Below are positions 19,929 through 28,665 of a DNA stretch of 64,000 bases, piece after piece; the stretch's first letter is position 1, and each line of letters starts with the position of its first letter. Below the pieces are notes generated by a model, which worked only from the letters and a program-made list of their open reading frames with translations, did no database searches and had not been told where the DNA came from. The translations under genes and the position numbers were made by a program. Source of the stretch: G965212025 sp965212025 (lineage in GTDB: Bacteria; Pseudomonadota; Gammaproteobacteria; Poriferisulfidales; Oxydemutatoraceae); the NCBI GenBank assembly GCA_965212025.1, contig OZ243039.1:1302001-1366000 (forward strand), given 5' to 3'.

Positions 19929-21161
19929 TTGTCTTGGAATCAATCGGATAAGGATGGGAAAGATCCAAAAAACCAAAATCCTTGGGGTGGTGGCGACCAG
20001 AAGGGACCACCTGATCTTGATGAGCTTCTGAAGAAGTTGTTCTCTTCCTTTTTGAAGCGAAAAAACAACGGCGGCGGTGGTGGAGACAGCGGGAACAAAG
20101 GAACAAGCGTGTTTCCACGGTGGAGAGGTGGGGTTCCACCTGTTGCTTTGGCTTTGGGTGCGCTGGTGCTGCTGGTTCTTTGGGGTCTTTCCGGCATATA
20201 CATTGTCAGCGAGGGAAAACGCGGTGTAGAGTCGCGCTTCGGTGCCTACACAATAACCACCTTACCCGGCCCGCGATGGCACATTCCGTACCCAATTGAA
20301 AGCATTGAGATAGTCGATACCGACAGCATCCGATCTGTGCAAAACAAAACACGGATGTTGACCCGTGATGAAAACATTGTTGAAGTTGAGTTATCGGCGC
20401 AGTACCGAGTGAAAAACGCTCCGGACTATCTGTTTGAAGTGCGCGCCCCGGACACGGTAGGCGGCAGGATCCCGGAATCGGAAGGAACTATTTTTCAGGT
20501 GATGGAAAGCGCTCTGCGCGAAATAGTCGGTGGGAATAATATGGATTTTATTCTCGGTGCAGGTCGCGCTGAAGTCGCTGCGGAAACACGCATCCTGATG
20601 CAGAAGATTCTGGACGATTACCAGTCCGGGCTTGAAATAATCAGTGTGAACCTGCAGCAGTCACAGCCACCCTCCGCAGTGCAGGAAGCCTTTGCAGATG
20701 CGATCAAGGCACGTGAAGATGAGATACGTTTCGTCAATGAGGCTGAGGCTTACGAGAACGGGATTGTTCCATTGGCAAGAGGTGAGGCGGCGCGTATGGA
20801 GCAGGATGCTGTGGCCTACCGTGCGAAAATAACGGCCAGTGCAGAAGGGGAAGCGGAACGCTTTGTGAAACTTTACCAGGAATATTCGGTCGCTCCTGAA
20901 GTGACCCGCGAACGCCTTTATTTGCAGGCCATGGAGGAAGTCTTGTCAAACAACGCAAAAGTGATAATAGATGTTGAGAGCGGTAACAATATTTTTTATT
21001 TGCCGCTTGAATCTTTACTGAACAGAAGCAATCTTGGAGCTAAAGACATGGATCAAGACAAATTACAGCCCGAGCCTTGGGCTGGAAGCCGCGAAGGGGC
21101 GGAAGACTTCACCTCCGGCCGCCAGGACAGCCGTCAACGCAGCGACTCGAGAACAAGATGA
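19929..21161 (+). CDS. hflK: FtsH modulator HflK
   Basis: An inner-membrane SPFH/band-7 protein that forms the HflKC cage around the FtsH protease. The start is TTG 19929 (MSWNQSDKDG), with a strong AGGAGGG (19916-19922) six bases ahead; upstream in-frame codons add residues without a ribosome site. The 410 residues show a Gly/Asn-rich cytoplasmic N-terminus (GGGGGDSG), one membrane segment near residue 70, then the SPFH domain and a long Ala/Glu-rich coiled coil. The C-terminus overlaps the hflC start (ATGA). Confidence 0.94.
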   Translation: MSWNQSDKDGKDPKNQNPWGGGDQKGPPDLDELLKKLFSSFLKRKNNGGGGGDSGNKGTSVFPRWRGGVPPVALALGALVLLVLWGLSGIYIVSEGKRGVESRFGAYTITTLPGPRWHIPYPIESIEIVDTDSIRSVQNKTRMLTRDENIVEVELSAQYRVKNAPDYLFEVRAPDTVGGRIPESEGTIFQVMESALREIVGGNNMDFILGAGRAEVAAETRILMQKILDDYQSGLEIISVNLQQSQPPSAVQEAFADAIKAREDEIRFVNEAEAYENGIVPLARGEAARMEQDAVAYRAKITASAEGEAERFVKLYQEYSVAPEVTRERLYLQAMEEVLSNNAKVIIDVESGNNIFYLPLESLLNRSNLGAKDMDQDKLQPEPWAGSREGAEDFTSGRQDSRQRSDSRTR

Positions 21162-22024
21162 AAGTTATTCTCATCGCTCTTGCTGTGGTGGTCAGCTTGG
21201 CTTGGTCAGTTTTTTATACAGTAGACCAGAGACAAAGAGGGATCTTGTTCCGGCTCGGTGAGATTGTGGAAGCAGATCTGGAGCCTGGGTTACATCTGAA
21301 ATTTCCCTTCATCAACAACGTCCAAAGATTCGACTCCAGGATTCTTACTATGAATGCCAGGCCGGAGAGTTTTCTTACCATCGAGAAAAAGAACGTTACC
21401 GTAGATTTCTTTGTGAAATGGCGTATCGATAATGTTGCGCAGTACTACCGCTCAACGCGTGGCGATGAAAGGAATGCGCAAAACAGGCTTTCCCAGATCA
21501 TGAAAGACCGTCTGCGTAATGAGTTCGGCAAGCGAACCATCAAGCAGGTGGTTTCGGGTGAGCGTGCCGAAATCATGGGAATTTTGCAGAAAAAGGCAAA
21601 CGAGCAGGCGGTGGAACTCGGTATTAGCGTTGTTGATGTCCGTATCAGCCGTATCGATTTGCCTGATGACGTGAGTGACTCTGTGTATGAAAGGATGAGG
21701 GCAGAACGTTCCAGGGTCGCGCGGGAATTTCGTGCGCGAGGCAGGGAGTCAGCAGAGCGAATCAGAGCCAACGCTGACAGGCAACGCACCGAAATTGTGG
21801 CCACAGCTTATGGGGAGGCGGAAAAGATACGCGGGGACGGAGATGCACGTTCGGCAAAAATTTATGCGGATGCTTATAGAGTTGACCCCGAATTCTACGC
21901 TTTTATGCGTAGCATCGAGGCCTACAAAAATAGCTTCAAGAACAACTCAAGTGTGTTGGTTCTTGAGCCGGACTCAGACTTTTTCCGATACTTCAAGGAT
22001 TTTAAAGGAAAGTCAGACAAGTAA
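21158..22024 (+). CDS. hflC: FtsH modulator HflC
   Basis: The partner of HflK in the FtsH-regulating complex. The start at ATG 21158 overlaps the hflK stop and gives an N-terminal membrane segment (MKVILIALAVVVSLAWSVFYTV) followed by QRGILFRLGEI, as in homologues. The 288 residues contain the SPFH domain, the conserved ISRIDLPDDVSDSVYERMRAER helix region and the ending DSDFFRYF. Standard length and order; yjeT follows as in E. coli. Confidence 0.95.
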   Translation: MKVILIALAVVVSLAWSVFYTVDQRQRGILFRLGEIVEADLEPGLHLKFPFINNVQRFDSRILTMNARPESFLTIEKKNVTVDFFVKWRIDNVAQYYRSTRGDERNAQNRLSQIMKDRLRNEFGKRTIKQVVSGERAEIMGILQKKANEQAVELGISVVDVRISRIDLPDDVSDSVYERMRAERSRVAREFRARGRESAERIRANADRQRTEIVATAYGEAEKIRGDGDARSAKIYADAYRVDPEFYAFMRSIEAYKNSFKNNSSVLVLEPDSDFFRYFKDFKGKSDK

Positions 22025-22042
22025 CTTTTAGTCGGCCGCAAC

Positions 22043-22249
22043 ATGGACGGAGTTTTCAGTATCGATTGGAGCGATCTACTGACAGCATTTTCTCTGGTGC
22101 TGATCATTGAGGGAATTTTGCCTTTTCTGCATCCGGCATCTGTGCGCCGCTATTCACAAAAAATGAATGAGCTTAGCGACAAGTCACTGCGCACATTCGG
22201 ATTTGTCGCCTTGGCGGCAGGTTTGCTAATTCTCAATATCGCACGATAG
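22043..22249 (+). CDS. yjeT: DUF2065 (YjeT) small membrane protein
   Basis: A 68-residue inner-membrane protein of unknown function, found between hflC and purA in many gammaproteobacteria. It has two membrane segments: one at residues 10-26, carrying the family hallmark LVLIIEGILPFLHP, and one at residues 49-65. The linker contains RRYSQKM. Position, length and motif agree, so the family assignment is secure though the role is not. Confidence 0.88.
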   Translation: MDGVFSIDWSDLLTAFSLVLIIEGILPFLHPASVRRYSQKMNELSDKSLRTFGFVALAAGLLILNIAR

Positions 22250-22328
22250 CCGCGTAGACGGGGCTGTAGAGCCATTTGCGATGCTCCTCAAACCGGTTTC
22301 AAGCGGGTTTCATGCGTTCTCTGGTATT

Positions 22329-22334
22329 TATAAT
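22329..22334 (+). promoter_or_regulatory. Possible -10 element upstream of hisZ
   Basis: A consensus TATAAT lies 43 bases before the hisZ ATG. The hexamer 17 bases upstream (GGTTTC) is a poor -35, so this is a weak prediction. Confidence 0.35.
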
Positions 22335-22376
22335 AAACGTCCGGGCTTGGGGTCTTGTTGCAGTCACTGTTTCTAG

Positions 22377-23546
22377 ATGAGTTTTAATTGGTTACTCCCC
22401 GTCGGGATTGAAGAAGACCTGCCGTGTCATGCGCGGGTTATCGAAGGCATGCGCCGCAAGGTTCTGGATCTTTTCGAGGTTTGGGGCTACGACTTGGTCA
22501 TTCCTCCTTTGGTTGAGTATGTGGAAGCACTTTTGATCATGAAAGGTGCGACACTGGATTTGCAAACCATGAAGCTGATTGACCAGTTGAATGGGAAAAT
22601 GATGGGTATTCGTGCAGACATGACTCCACAGGTTGCGCGCATTGTTGCAAACCGCTTGCCGAGAGATCGTACCCATCGCCTCTGTTACTTGGGACCGGTT
22701 CTTAAGGCGCGACCCGAAGGGGCTTTGGGTTCACGCCAGCCTTTGCAGTTCGGCGCGGAAATTTACGGATGCGATGCTCTCAGCGCTGACTTTGAAATTA
22801 TTCGAATGCTATTGGCAACAATTCAGAGTTGCGGGATACGGGACATTACTCTATCCATAGGTCACATTGATATTTATCGTGCACTGGTGAAGCTGGCTGG
22901 GCTCAATGCGCAGCAGGCGCATAAACTTTTTCTGCTCCTGCAAAACAAGTCATCCCATGAAATTGCTCGTTTTTTGCGCGCGGAAGGCATCAGCCCTGAG
23001 AAACGGTCCTGGTTTGTCGAACTGGCGCATTTTCAAGGTGACTCGGATGTCCTCAAAGTGGCGCTTGAGTACTTCTCTGCTTGCAGCCAGCAGGTCTCGG
23101 ATGCCATCGAGCAGGTGAAAAAGATTGGTGTCATGCTGGCTGAAGTGTCTGATGCGAAAGTTCATTACGACTTGGCAGAATTGACCGGATACCAGTACCG
23201 AACAGGTGTTTGCTTTTCGGCTTATGTTCCTGGCATCGGTCAGGAAATTGCACGTGGTGGCCGCTATAACGGCATCACCGAAAGTTTTGGAGTGGCACTG
23301 GCCGCCACCGGCTTCAGTGGTGATCTGCATTTGCTGGCCACTCACGCGGGTGGTACGCAGGAGGCGCCCGAAACAATTTTCGCACCACTGTGTGATGACC
23401 CCGAATTGCGTGAGCGTGTCGCTGCTCTGAGAGAGTCCGGGAAGCGGGTTGTTGAGCAATTGACTCCAGAAGAAAAAACAGACTCCGAGGACTGTAAACA
23501 TTGTTTGCGAAAAGAAGCCGGGTGCTGGGTGCTTGTCGATGTCTGA
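22377..23546 (+). CDS. hisZ: ATP phosphoribosyltransferase regulatory subunit HisZ
   Basis: A HisRS-like protein without tRNA charging activity that pairs with short-form HisG to make the first enzyme of histidine synthesis. The 389 residues begin NWLLPVGIEEDLPCHA and contain class II synthetase remnants (IRADMTPQVARIVA, RLCYLGPVLKARP, QFGAEIYGCD) but lack the C-terminal anticodon domain of HisRS, supporting HisZ rather than HisS. The genome should therefore encode a short HisG. The stop overlaps the purA start; hisZ-purA is a common order in gammaproteobacteria. Confidence 0.92.
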   Translation: MSFNWLLPVGIEEDLPCHARVIEGMRRKVLDLFEVWGYDLVIPPLVEYVEALLIMKGATLDLQTMKLIDQLNGKMMGIRADMTPQVARIVANRLPRDRTHRLCYLGPVLKARPEGALGSRQPLQFGAEIYGCDALSADFEIIRMLLATIQSCGIRDITLSIGHIDIYRALVKLAGLNAQQAHKLFLLLQNKSSHEIARFLRAEGISPEKRSWFVELAHFQGDSDVLKVALEYFSACSQQVSDAIEQVKKIGVMLAEVSDAKVHYDLAELTGYQYRTGVCFSAYVPGIGQEIARGGRYNGITESFGVALAATGFSGDLHLLATHAGGTQEAPETIFAPLCDDPELRERVAALRESGKRVVEQLTPEEKTDSEDCKHCLRKEAGCWVLVDV

Positions 23547-24828
23547 TTCCTGTTGCGTGATCGGGTTGCAGTGGGGCGACGAGGGGAAAGGAAAGATAGT
23601 GGACTGGCTGTCTGGCTCGGTCGATGCCGTTATCCGTTTTCAGGGAGGGCACAACGCGGGTCACACTGTGGTGATTGGGAATGAGAAAATAGTGTTCCAC
23701 TTGGTTCCCTCCGGGATCATGCACGAGAAGGTCGTGTGCCTGATCGGGAATGGCGTTGCTGTTTGCCCCAGGCATCTCGGAGAGGAAGTTGAGATGCTAA
23801 AAGCGCGTGGGGTTGATTATGAAGGAAGGCTCAAGATTTCCTGGTTCAGTCCGCTGATATTTGAATGCCACAGGCGGATTGACTGCGCTCGTGAATCTGG
23901 GAACGGAATAGTGCTTGGCACGACACGCCGAGGGATCGGTCCGGTTTTTGAGGACAAATCTGCGCGGCGAGTGCTGCGACTTGCAGACTTGCGAAATGTC
24001 GAGGAATTCACGAAGAAATACCACGCGCTTTATGCCTATCACAATTTTCTGCTTGAACATTATCACCATGAAGAACCGCAGGACTGCACGTCAGAATTGG
24101 AAGAATTGTTGTCACAAAGGGAGACGTTGCTGGAGCTGGGAACGGATGTTTCTTCCTATCTTTATGATCTGTGTCAGCGCGAAGAGGGTGGCCGTATGCT
24201 TTTTGAAGGTGCTCAGGGGGTTATGCTGGATACCGATCATGGCACTTACCCCTTCGTGACCTCGTCCAATACCATCGTCGGAGCGGCTTCCATAGGGACA
24301 GGATATCCCTTCCGAGGTAAGGTGATCGGTATTTTCAAAGCTTACGCGACACGGGTGGGGAATGGGCCTTTTCCAACTGAGCTGCACGATCGTAATGGAG
24401 AAGTGATGGCCACGCGTGGTTGTGAATTTGGCGCGACAACTGGACGGCCGCGGCGGTGTGGCTGGCTGGACTTGGTTGCTCTGAGCTATGCGGTGCGGGT
24501 CAATGGTGTGGACAGGCTGTGCCTGACGAAGATCGACGTACTGGATGAGATGGAAGAAATCTTTGTCGCGACCACTTATTCCGGAAAGAACCAGCATGCA
24601 GGTTTATGGTTCTCCGGCAATGAAAATGACTTTAGTCCCGTTTACCAGCGTTTGCCGGGATGGAAATGCAGCACCCGGGACATCCGATCCTATGATGCCC
24701 TGCCTGTTGAGGCCAAGCGCTACATAGAATTAGTGGAACAAGAGACTCAGGTTCCGGTGACACTCATTGCCAATGGGCCGGAGCGTGATGAACTGATTTG
24801 TCGCGAAACAGTTATTGGTGACTCGTGA
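23539..24828 (+). CDS. purA: Adenylosuccinate synthetase
   Basis: Joins aspartate to IMP with GTP in AMP synthesis. The start at ATG 23539 (MSDSCCVIG) gives the usual N-terminus; an in-frame TTG two codons earlier is possible. The 429 residues hold the P-loop GLQWGDEGKGKIVDW with catalytic Asp and the catalytic His in GGHNAGHTVV. They also hold GTTRRGIGP, SSNTIVG and TRVGNGPFPTEL. Several segments differ from E. coli wording (for example FSPLIFECHRRID), but all active-site motifs are kept. It overlaps hisZ by eight bases. Confidence 0.95.
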   Translation: MSDSCCVIGLQWGDEGKGKIVDWLSGSVDAVIRFQGGHNAGHTVVIGNEKIVFHLVPSGIMHEKVVCLIGNGVAVCPRHLGEEVEMLKARGVDYEGRLKISWFSPLIFECHRRIDCARESGNGIVLGTTRRGIGPVFEDKSARRVLRLADLRNVEEFTKKYHALYAYHNFLLEHYHHEEPQDCTSELEELLSQRETLLELGTDVSSYLYDLCQREEGGRMLFEGAQGVMLDTDHGTYPFVTSSNTIVGAASIGTGYPFRGKVIGIFKAYATRVGNGPFPTELHDRNGEVMATRGCEFGATTGRPRRCGWLDLVALSYAVRVNGVDRLCLTKIDVLDEMEEIFVATTYSGKNQHAGLWFSGNENDFSPVYQRLPGWKCSTRDIRSYDALPVEAKRYIELVEQETQVPVTLIANGPERDELICRETVIGDS

Positions 24829-24882
24829 CAGTCTTTGCGTAGCATCTTGCGGTCAAATCCAACCGCCGTACATGAATCTCAG

Positions 24883-24970
24883 TGGTGCCCAGGGCGAGAC
24901 TTGAACTCGCACATCCGTTAAGGACACGGCGACCTGAACGCCGCGCGTCTACCAATTCCGCCACCTGGGC
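24883..24970 (-). tRNA. tRNA-Leu (anticodon CAG)
   Basis: Read on the minus strand, the acceptor strands GCCCAGG and CCTGGGC pair, and the D-arm GGCGGAATTGGTAGACGC is typical of leucine tRNA. The anticodon loop is TTCAGGT in a CGGCG/CGCCG stem. A long variable arm (type II) and a GTTCAAGTC T-arm follow, and CCA is encoded at 24883-24885. The anticodon CAG reads CTG codons. A single-gene promoter is visible just upstream. Confidence 0.96.
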
Positions 24971-24986
24971 TTTCGCCAATCCGTCC

Positions 24987-25015
24987 ATTATCACCGAAAT
25001 GGCGACAGTTGCCAA
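24987..25015 (-). promoter_or_regulatory. Promoter of the tRNA-Leu gene
   Basis: On the minus strand, TTGGCA (25015-25010) and GATAAT (24992-24987) are separated by exactly 17 bases. The tRNA 5' end lies 16 bases beyond the -10 element. Strong by eye. Confidence 0.7.
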
Positions 25016-25205
25016 AAGTATGAGGGCTTCTCCGTCTACAGTCAGCTGCCACCCATTCCCTGTGATGTCACCGGCGACATTGGCTTCGATAGCCCGCCAG
25101 TACTTTGGTATGCCCGCCTGTTCTGCCACTAGTCGGTACCAGTCTCTGCTACAATGAACTGGGATTCAAGCAACAGCGCGTCAGGGTTTAACAGTTACAT
25201 CCCAT

Positions 25206-25715
25206 TCAATGGTTCAGGGAAACATCAACAGCCTGTATGGCGGCTTTTCTGAACTCCAGCGGACTGTCCACACACCCGACAGGCTTCATGCCACCGCCTC
25301 TCCCATGGATGCTGAGTGTGCCGAAATTGAAAATACGCCCGACGATGCCTTGATCAACATGAAAACTTTCAACACCCGCATGATTCAACTCAAAAGTGTA
25401 CCTGCTGATGAACCCGGTCTTGACGATCGTGCGCCGATTTGTGACGGCTAGTTCTATTGAAATTCTCGCAATAAAGGCTTTGACCAAAGAATAAACGCCA
25501 AGAAATGTGATGCCAGATACCGTGCCCCACATCACCGTGTCAGCGTAGCTGTTGGCTACTATCCAAATGCCAGCTCCGTTCCAGACCTTGAGCCAGACCG
25601 AGAGTACCAGACCGGTCAGCACCAGCAATGTTCCCTGCGCGTAGACGAACCAGTGTATGGACGCGCTGTAGGTGACTTTTTCACCAGCCATCAAATTGTT
25701 TTCGACGTATTTCAT
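25206..25715 (-). CDS. PH-domain (DUF304/bPH2) membrane protein
   Basis: A protein of about 169 residues with two central membrane segments (YAQGTLLVLTGLVLSVWL, and the VMWGTVSGITFLGVYSLVKAFI region) and a C-terminal bacterial PH-like domain. The domain carries the pattern ELAVTNRRTIVKTGFISRYTFELN and ends IVGRIFNFGTLSIHG. The start at 25715 (MKYVENNLMAGEKV) has a GGAG site close upstream; a longer frame to 25760 lacks family sequence. The function of the family is unknown. It is convergent with purA and divergent from rnr. Confidence 0.85.
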   Translation of the reverse strand: MKYVENNLMAGEKVTYSASIHWFVYAQGTLLVLTGLVLSVWLKVWNGAGIWIVANSYADTVMWGTVSGITFLGVYSLVKAFIARISIELAVTNRRTIVKTGFISRYTFELNHAGVESFHVDQGIVGRIFNFGTLSIHGRGGGMKPVGCVDSPLEFRKAAIQAVDVSLNH

Positions 25716-25830
25716 TGCTCCGAGAGATGCGCACCGTGAGTATAGGCATGTCGGTGCCAAATGAGTAGCAGAGGCCTCTGTTTTTGCGCCAGTTTAATTC
25801 CCGGCTTATGAATCATTTTCGGGTATATGG

Positions 25831-27822
25831 TTGCTTGCTTCTGGTTGGCAACTCGTTTTTCGGGGCGTATCTTTGAAGCACGCAGACCCATCAGGCTGGT
25901 GTAGGGGAGAGCTGTCTCTTGATCGTTCTGGCAAGGTCTTTTTTTGTAGAGCTGACCACGAAGCCGATTTGATTCCGGTCTCTGCCAGGCTTTCCAGAGG
26001 TTTGTTGAAAAACGACAAGGTTTTGGCCAAATTGGATTTCGGGAAACGGAAGTCGCCTCAACTGATGGATCTGAAGCTCAAATCCCGGGCACTGGATTTC
26101 GTGGGCGTGTATACAGGAAAAGGTTTTGTGAAACCCCTTTACAAAATCAACGTGCCAGAAATGGGGGTCGTTTTCCGTGGCGGCTTAAAGCCGCGATCGG
26201 GTGATGCGGTTCTCGTTCACGCTGCCACTGCCAGACATCGTGGCGACAGGCCAGGTGGGGAAGTGGTGGAGATTCTCGGTGACCGGACAACAGTGAGCAG
26301 CGAGGTTGAAGCGGCGCTACACGCTTATGGCATAGCGCATGTTTGGAAAGACCAGGTGTTACACGAGGCGGAGCTTGCTGCAAAGCGCAAAGACCCGGTG
26401 GACAACCGTGTGGATCTGCGGGAAATGGACTTCGTGACGGTCGATGGTGAAGACGCCAGAGACTTCGATGATGCGTTTTACTGTGAAAAAAGCAAAAGTG
26501 GCTGGGTTCTCTGGGTGGCCATCGCCGACGTGGCGAGCTACGTGAAACACGGATCTGAACTGGACGAAGACGCAGCGCAACGTGGAAATTCCGTGTATTT
26601 TCCGGGACAGGTTGTGCCGATGCTGCCGGAAATTTTGTCCGACCGGCACTGCTCTTTACTCCCAAATGTAAAACGACGGGTATTGGTTTGCCGTATGGAT
26701 ATTGCCGCTACAGGAGTCGTGCAAGATTATTCCTTTATGTCGGCGTTGATCTGTTCGAAAGCTCGTTTGAATTACACGCAGGTGGGTCTGTATCTCCAAG
26801 AGTCTGAGCCGTTGGCAACCGCCAGTGAAGAGGTCGCCAGGATGGTGCGAACGGCGTACGGTTTATACAAAAAACTGACGGTGGTGCGTGACCAAAGGTT
26901 TGCGTTGCAGCTTGATACAGTAGAAACGAAAATCTGGTTTGACCGCAAAGGAAAATTCAAAGCGATTATGCCAGTGACGCGTAATGACGCACATCGCCTG
27001 ATCGAAGAATTCATGATCCTGGCGAATGTCAGTGCCGCGCTCTTTTTGTCTGAAGCGAAACAACCTTTGCTTTACCGCGTTCATCAAGGGCTGAAGAAAG
27101 ATGCGGGGGAAAAGCTGAAGGCTTTTTTCCAACTTCGTGGACTGACTTTCCACGGGACAGCGGCAAAGGAAATTTCCATGCTTTTGAAGGAAGCGGCAGG
27201 TCGTGACGACGTGTCGATCATCCAGATGTTTCTGTTGTACAACATGGCTCGTGCTGTGTACCAGCCTGAGCAGGAAGCCCATTTTGGCTTGGCACTCGAC
27301 AGCTACACGCATTTCACCTCTCCCATTCGGCGTTATCCGGATTTATTGGTGCACCGCGCCATTCATCGGGTGCTAGGTGGTGGTGGGGCGTTTTTCCGGC
27401 AGAGCGCAGAGAATCTTAAGGCGGTTGGTGCACATTGTTCAGCGACTGATAAAACCGCTGAAGAAGCGTCTCGGAGCGTGGAAAACTTTTTCAAATGCCT
27501 GAACTTGTCCAACCATGTCGGGGAATCTTTCCCGGGTCTGATTTCGGGAGTGCAGCCGTTCGGACTTTTTGTGGAGATCCAGGGTTTTTATGTGGATGGT
27601 TTGTTGCATGTCAACTGTTTGCCGCGTGACAGTTATTTTTTTGATGAGGTGGTACAGAGCTTGTGTGGTCGCCATAGCGGCACTGCTTACAATTTGGGAG
27701 AACAGTTACAGGTTGTGATCGCAGCTGTTAATCCTGAGGAACGCAAAGTGGAACTCATGTTGAAGGGAGTCAGGAAGCGTGGCCGGGGAACGGGGTTTAA
27801 GCGGTCCCGGAAGTCTCGATGA
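25831..27822 (+). CDS. rnr: Exoribonuclease R (RNB family), short N-terminus
   Basis: A 3'-to-5' processive exoribonuclease that degrades structured RNA. The 663 residues contain cold-shock domains, the RNB catalytic centre VDGEDARDFDDAFYCE (residues 207-222, with the magnesium-binding Asp residues), and HFTSPIRRYPDLLVHRAI. An S1 domain follows, and a basic tail (KRGRGTGFKRSRKSR). E. coli RNase R is about 813 residues; here the N-terminal helix-turn-helix region is missing, and the divergent gene at 25206-25715 leaves no room for it. The start is uncertain (TTG 25831, weak ribosome site). It overlaps rlmB (ATGA). Confidence 0.92.
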   Translation: MLASGWQLVFRGVSLKHADPSGWCRGELSLDRSGKVFFCRADHEADLIPVSARLSRGLLKNDKVLAKLDFGKRKSPQLMDLKLKSRALDFVGVYTGKGFVKPLYKINVPEMGVVFRGGLKPRSGDAVLVHAATARHRGDRPGGEVVEILGDRTTVSSEVEAALHAYGIAHVWKDQVLHEAELAAKRKDPVDNRVDLREMDFVTVDGEDARDFDDAFYCEKSKSGWVLWVAIADVASYVKHGSELDEDAAQRGNSVYFPGQVVPMLPEILSDRHCSLLPNVKRRVLVCRMDIAATGVVQDYSFMSALICSKARLNYTQVGLYLQESEPLATASEEVARMVRTAYGLYKKLTVVRDQRFALQLDTVETKIWFDRKGKFKAIMPVTRNDAHRLIEEFMILANVSAALFLSEAKQPLLYRVHQGLKKDAGEKLKAFFQLRGLTFHGTAAKEISMLLKEAAGRDDVSIIQMFLLYNMARAVYQPEQEAHFGLALDSYTHFTSPIRRYPDLLVHRAIHRVLGGGGAFFRQSAENLKAVGAHCSATDKTAEEASRSVENFFKCLNLSNHVGESFPGLISGVQPFGLFVEIQGFYVDGLLHVNCLPRDSYFFDEVVQSLCGRHSGTAYNLGEQLQVVIAAVNPEERKVELMLKGVRKRGRGTGFKRSRKSR

Positions 27823-28577
27823 AACTGGCTTTTGGAGGAATCAACAGCGTCCTGTCTGCCCTGCGTGCAAAGCCTGAAGAAATTCAGGAAGCGTGGATTG
27901 CCCGGAATGTAAAAGGGGAAAGGATAGCCTCAGTACGAATGGAGGCGATGGCCGCCAAAGTTCAGTTGCGGGTCAAGAATCGCGAAGAGCTTGACAAAGC
28001 GGCGGGGCACAAAAGCCACCAAGGGGTTCTTTGCTGGTGCGAACCGCCGGCCGGCCTTCCCGAAAAAGCCTTGTTGGAGCGTTGTGAGACCTCGAAACCT
28101 GCGGGACTGTTGGTTCTTGAAGGTGTGACCGACCCGCGCAATCTTGGTGCCTGCCTTCGGTCAGCAGAAGCTTGCGGTGCGACCGCAGTCGTGGTTTCGT
28201 CGGCAAGGTCAGTTTGGCTGACACCTGCGGCAATACGAGTCGCGGCGGGCTCTGCGCACAGAATGCCATTGGTCAGGGCGAAAAATATGGCAAGAATGAT
28301 TCGGCAGCTTAAGGAATCCGGGATCTGTGTGGTGGGGTTGCACCCTGCAGCCGAGCATAGTCTTTATGAGTTTGACTGTCGGCGTTCCGTCGCTTTTGTT
28401 CTGGGTTCCGAAGGGGACGGGATGCGCAGATTGACAGCGGAGCTTTGCGACTATCACGTCTCTGTGCCGATGTATGGTGAGGTAGAAAGTTTGAATGTTT
28501 CGGTTACAGCCGCTTTGTGCATGTATGAAATGTGTCGCCAAAGAGGCTGGCAGCGCACCGAAAAAGCTGGCGGGTGA
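27819..28577 (+). CDS. rlmB: 23S rRNA (guanosine-2251-2'-O)-methyltransferase RlmB
   Basis: A SpoU-family knotted methyltransferase that modifies G2251 in the 23S peptidyl-transferase loop. The 252 residues have an N-terminal L30e-like substrate domain (FGGINSVLSAL) and the three SpoU motifs: LEGVTDPRNLGACLRSAEACGA, FVLGSEGDGM and VPMYGEVESLNVSVTAAL. The rnr-rlmB pair overlaps by four bases, as expected for this block. Confidence 0.94.
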   Translation: MKLAFGGINSVLSALRAKPEEIQEAWIARNVKGERIASVRMEAMAAKVQLRVKNREELDKAAGHKSHQGVLCWCEPPAGLPEKALLERCETSKPAGLLVLEGVTDPRNLGACLRSAEACGATAVVVSSARSVWLTPAAIRVAAGSAHRMPLVRAKNMARMIRQLKESGICVVGLHPAAEHSLYEFDCRRSVAFVLGSEGDGMRRLTAELCDYHVSVPMYGEVESLNVSVTAALCMYEMCRQRGWQRTEKAGG

Positions 28578-28665
28578 CGCTCGAATAAGCCGGACAGGCG
28601 GAGCCTGACACGACGGTGCTCAGGGCTGGGAACTGCCTGCCCTTTGTTCTTGCAGTGAAGCGGTG

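Noticed and set aside
24812..25129. 105-codon minus-strand frame across the tRNA-Leu gene
   Set aside because: The sequence is explained by the tRNA and its promoter; translation of a tRNA is not credible.
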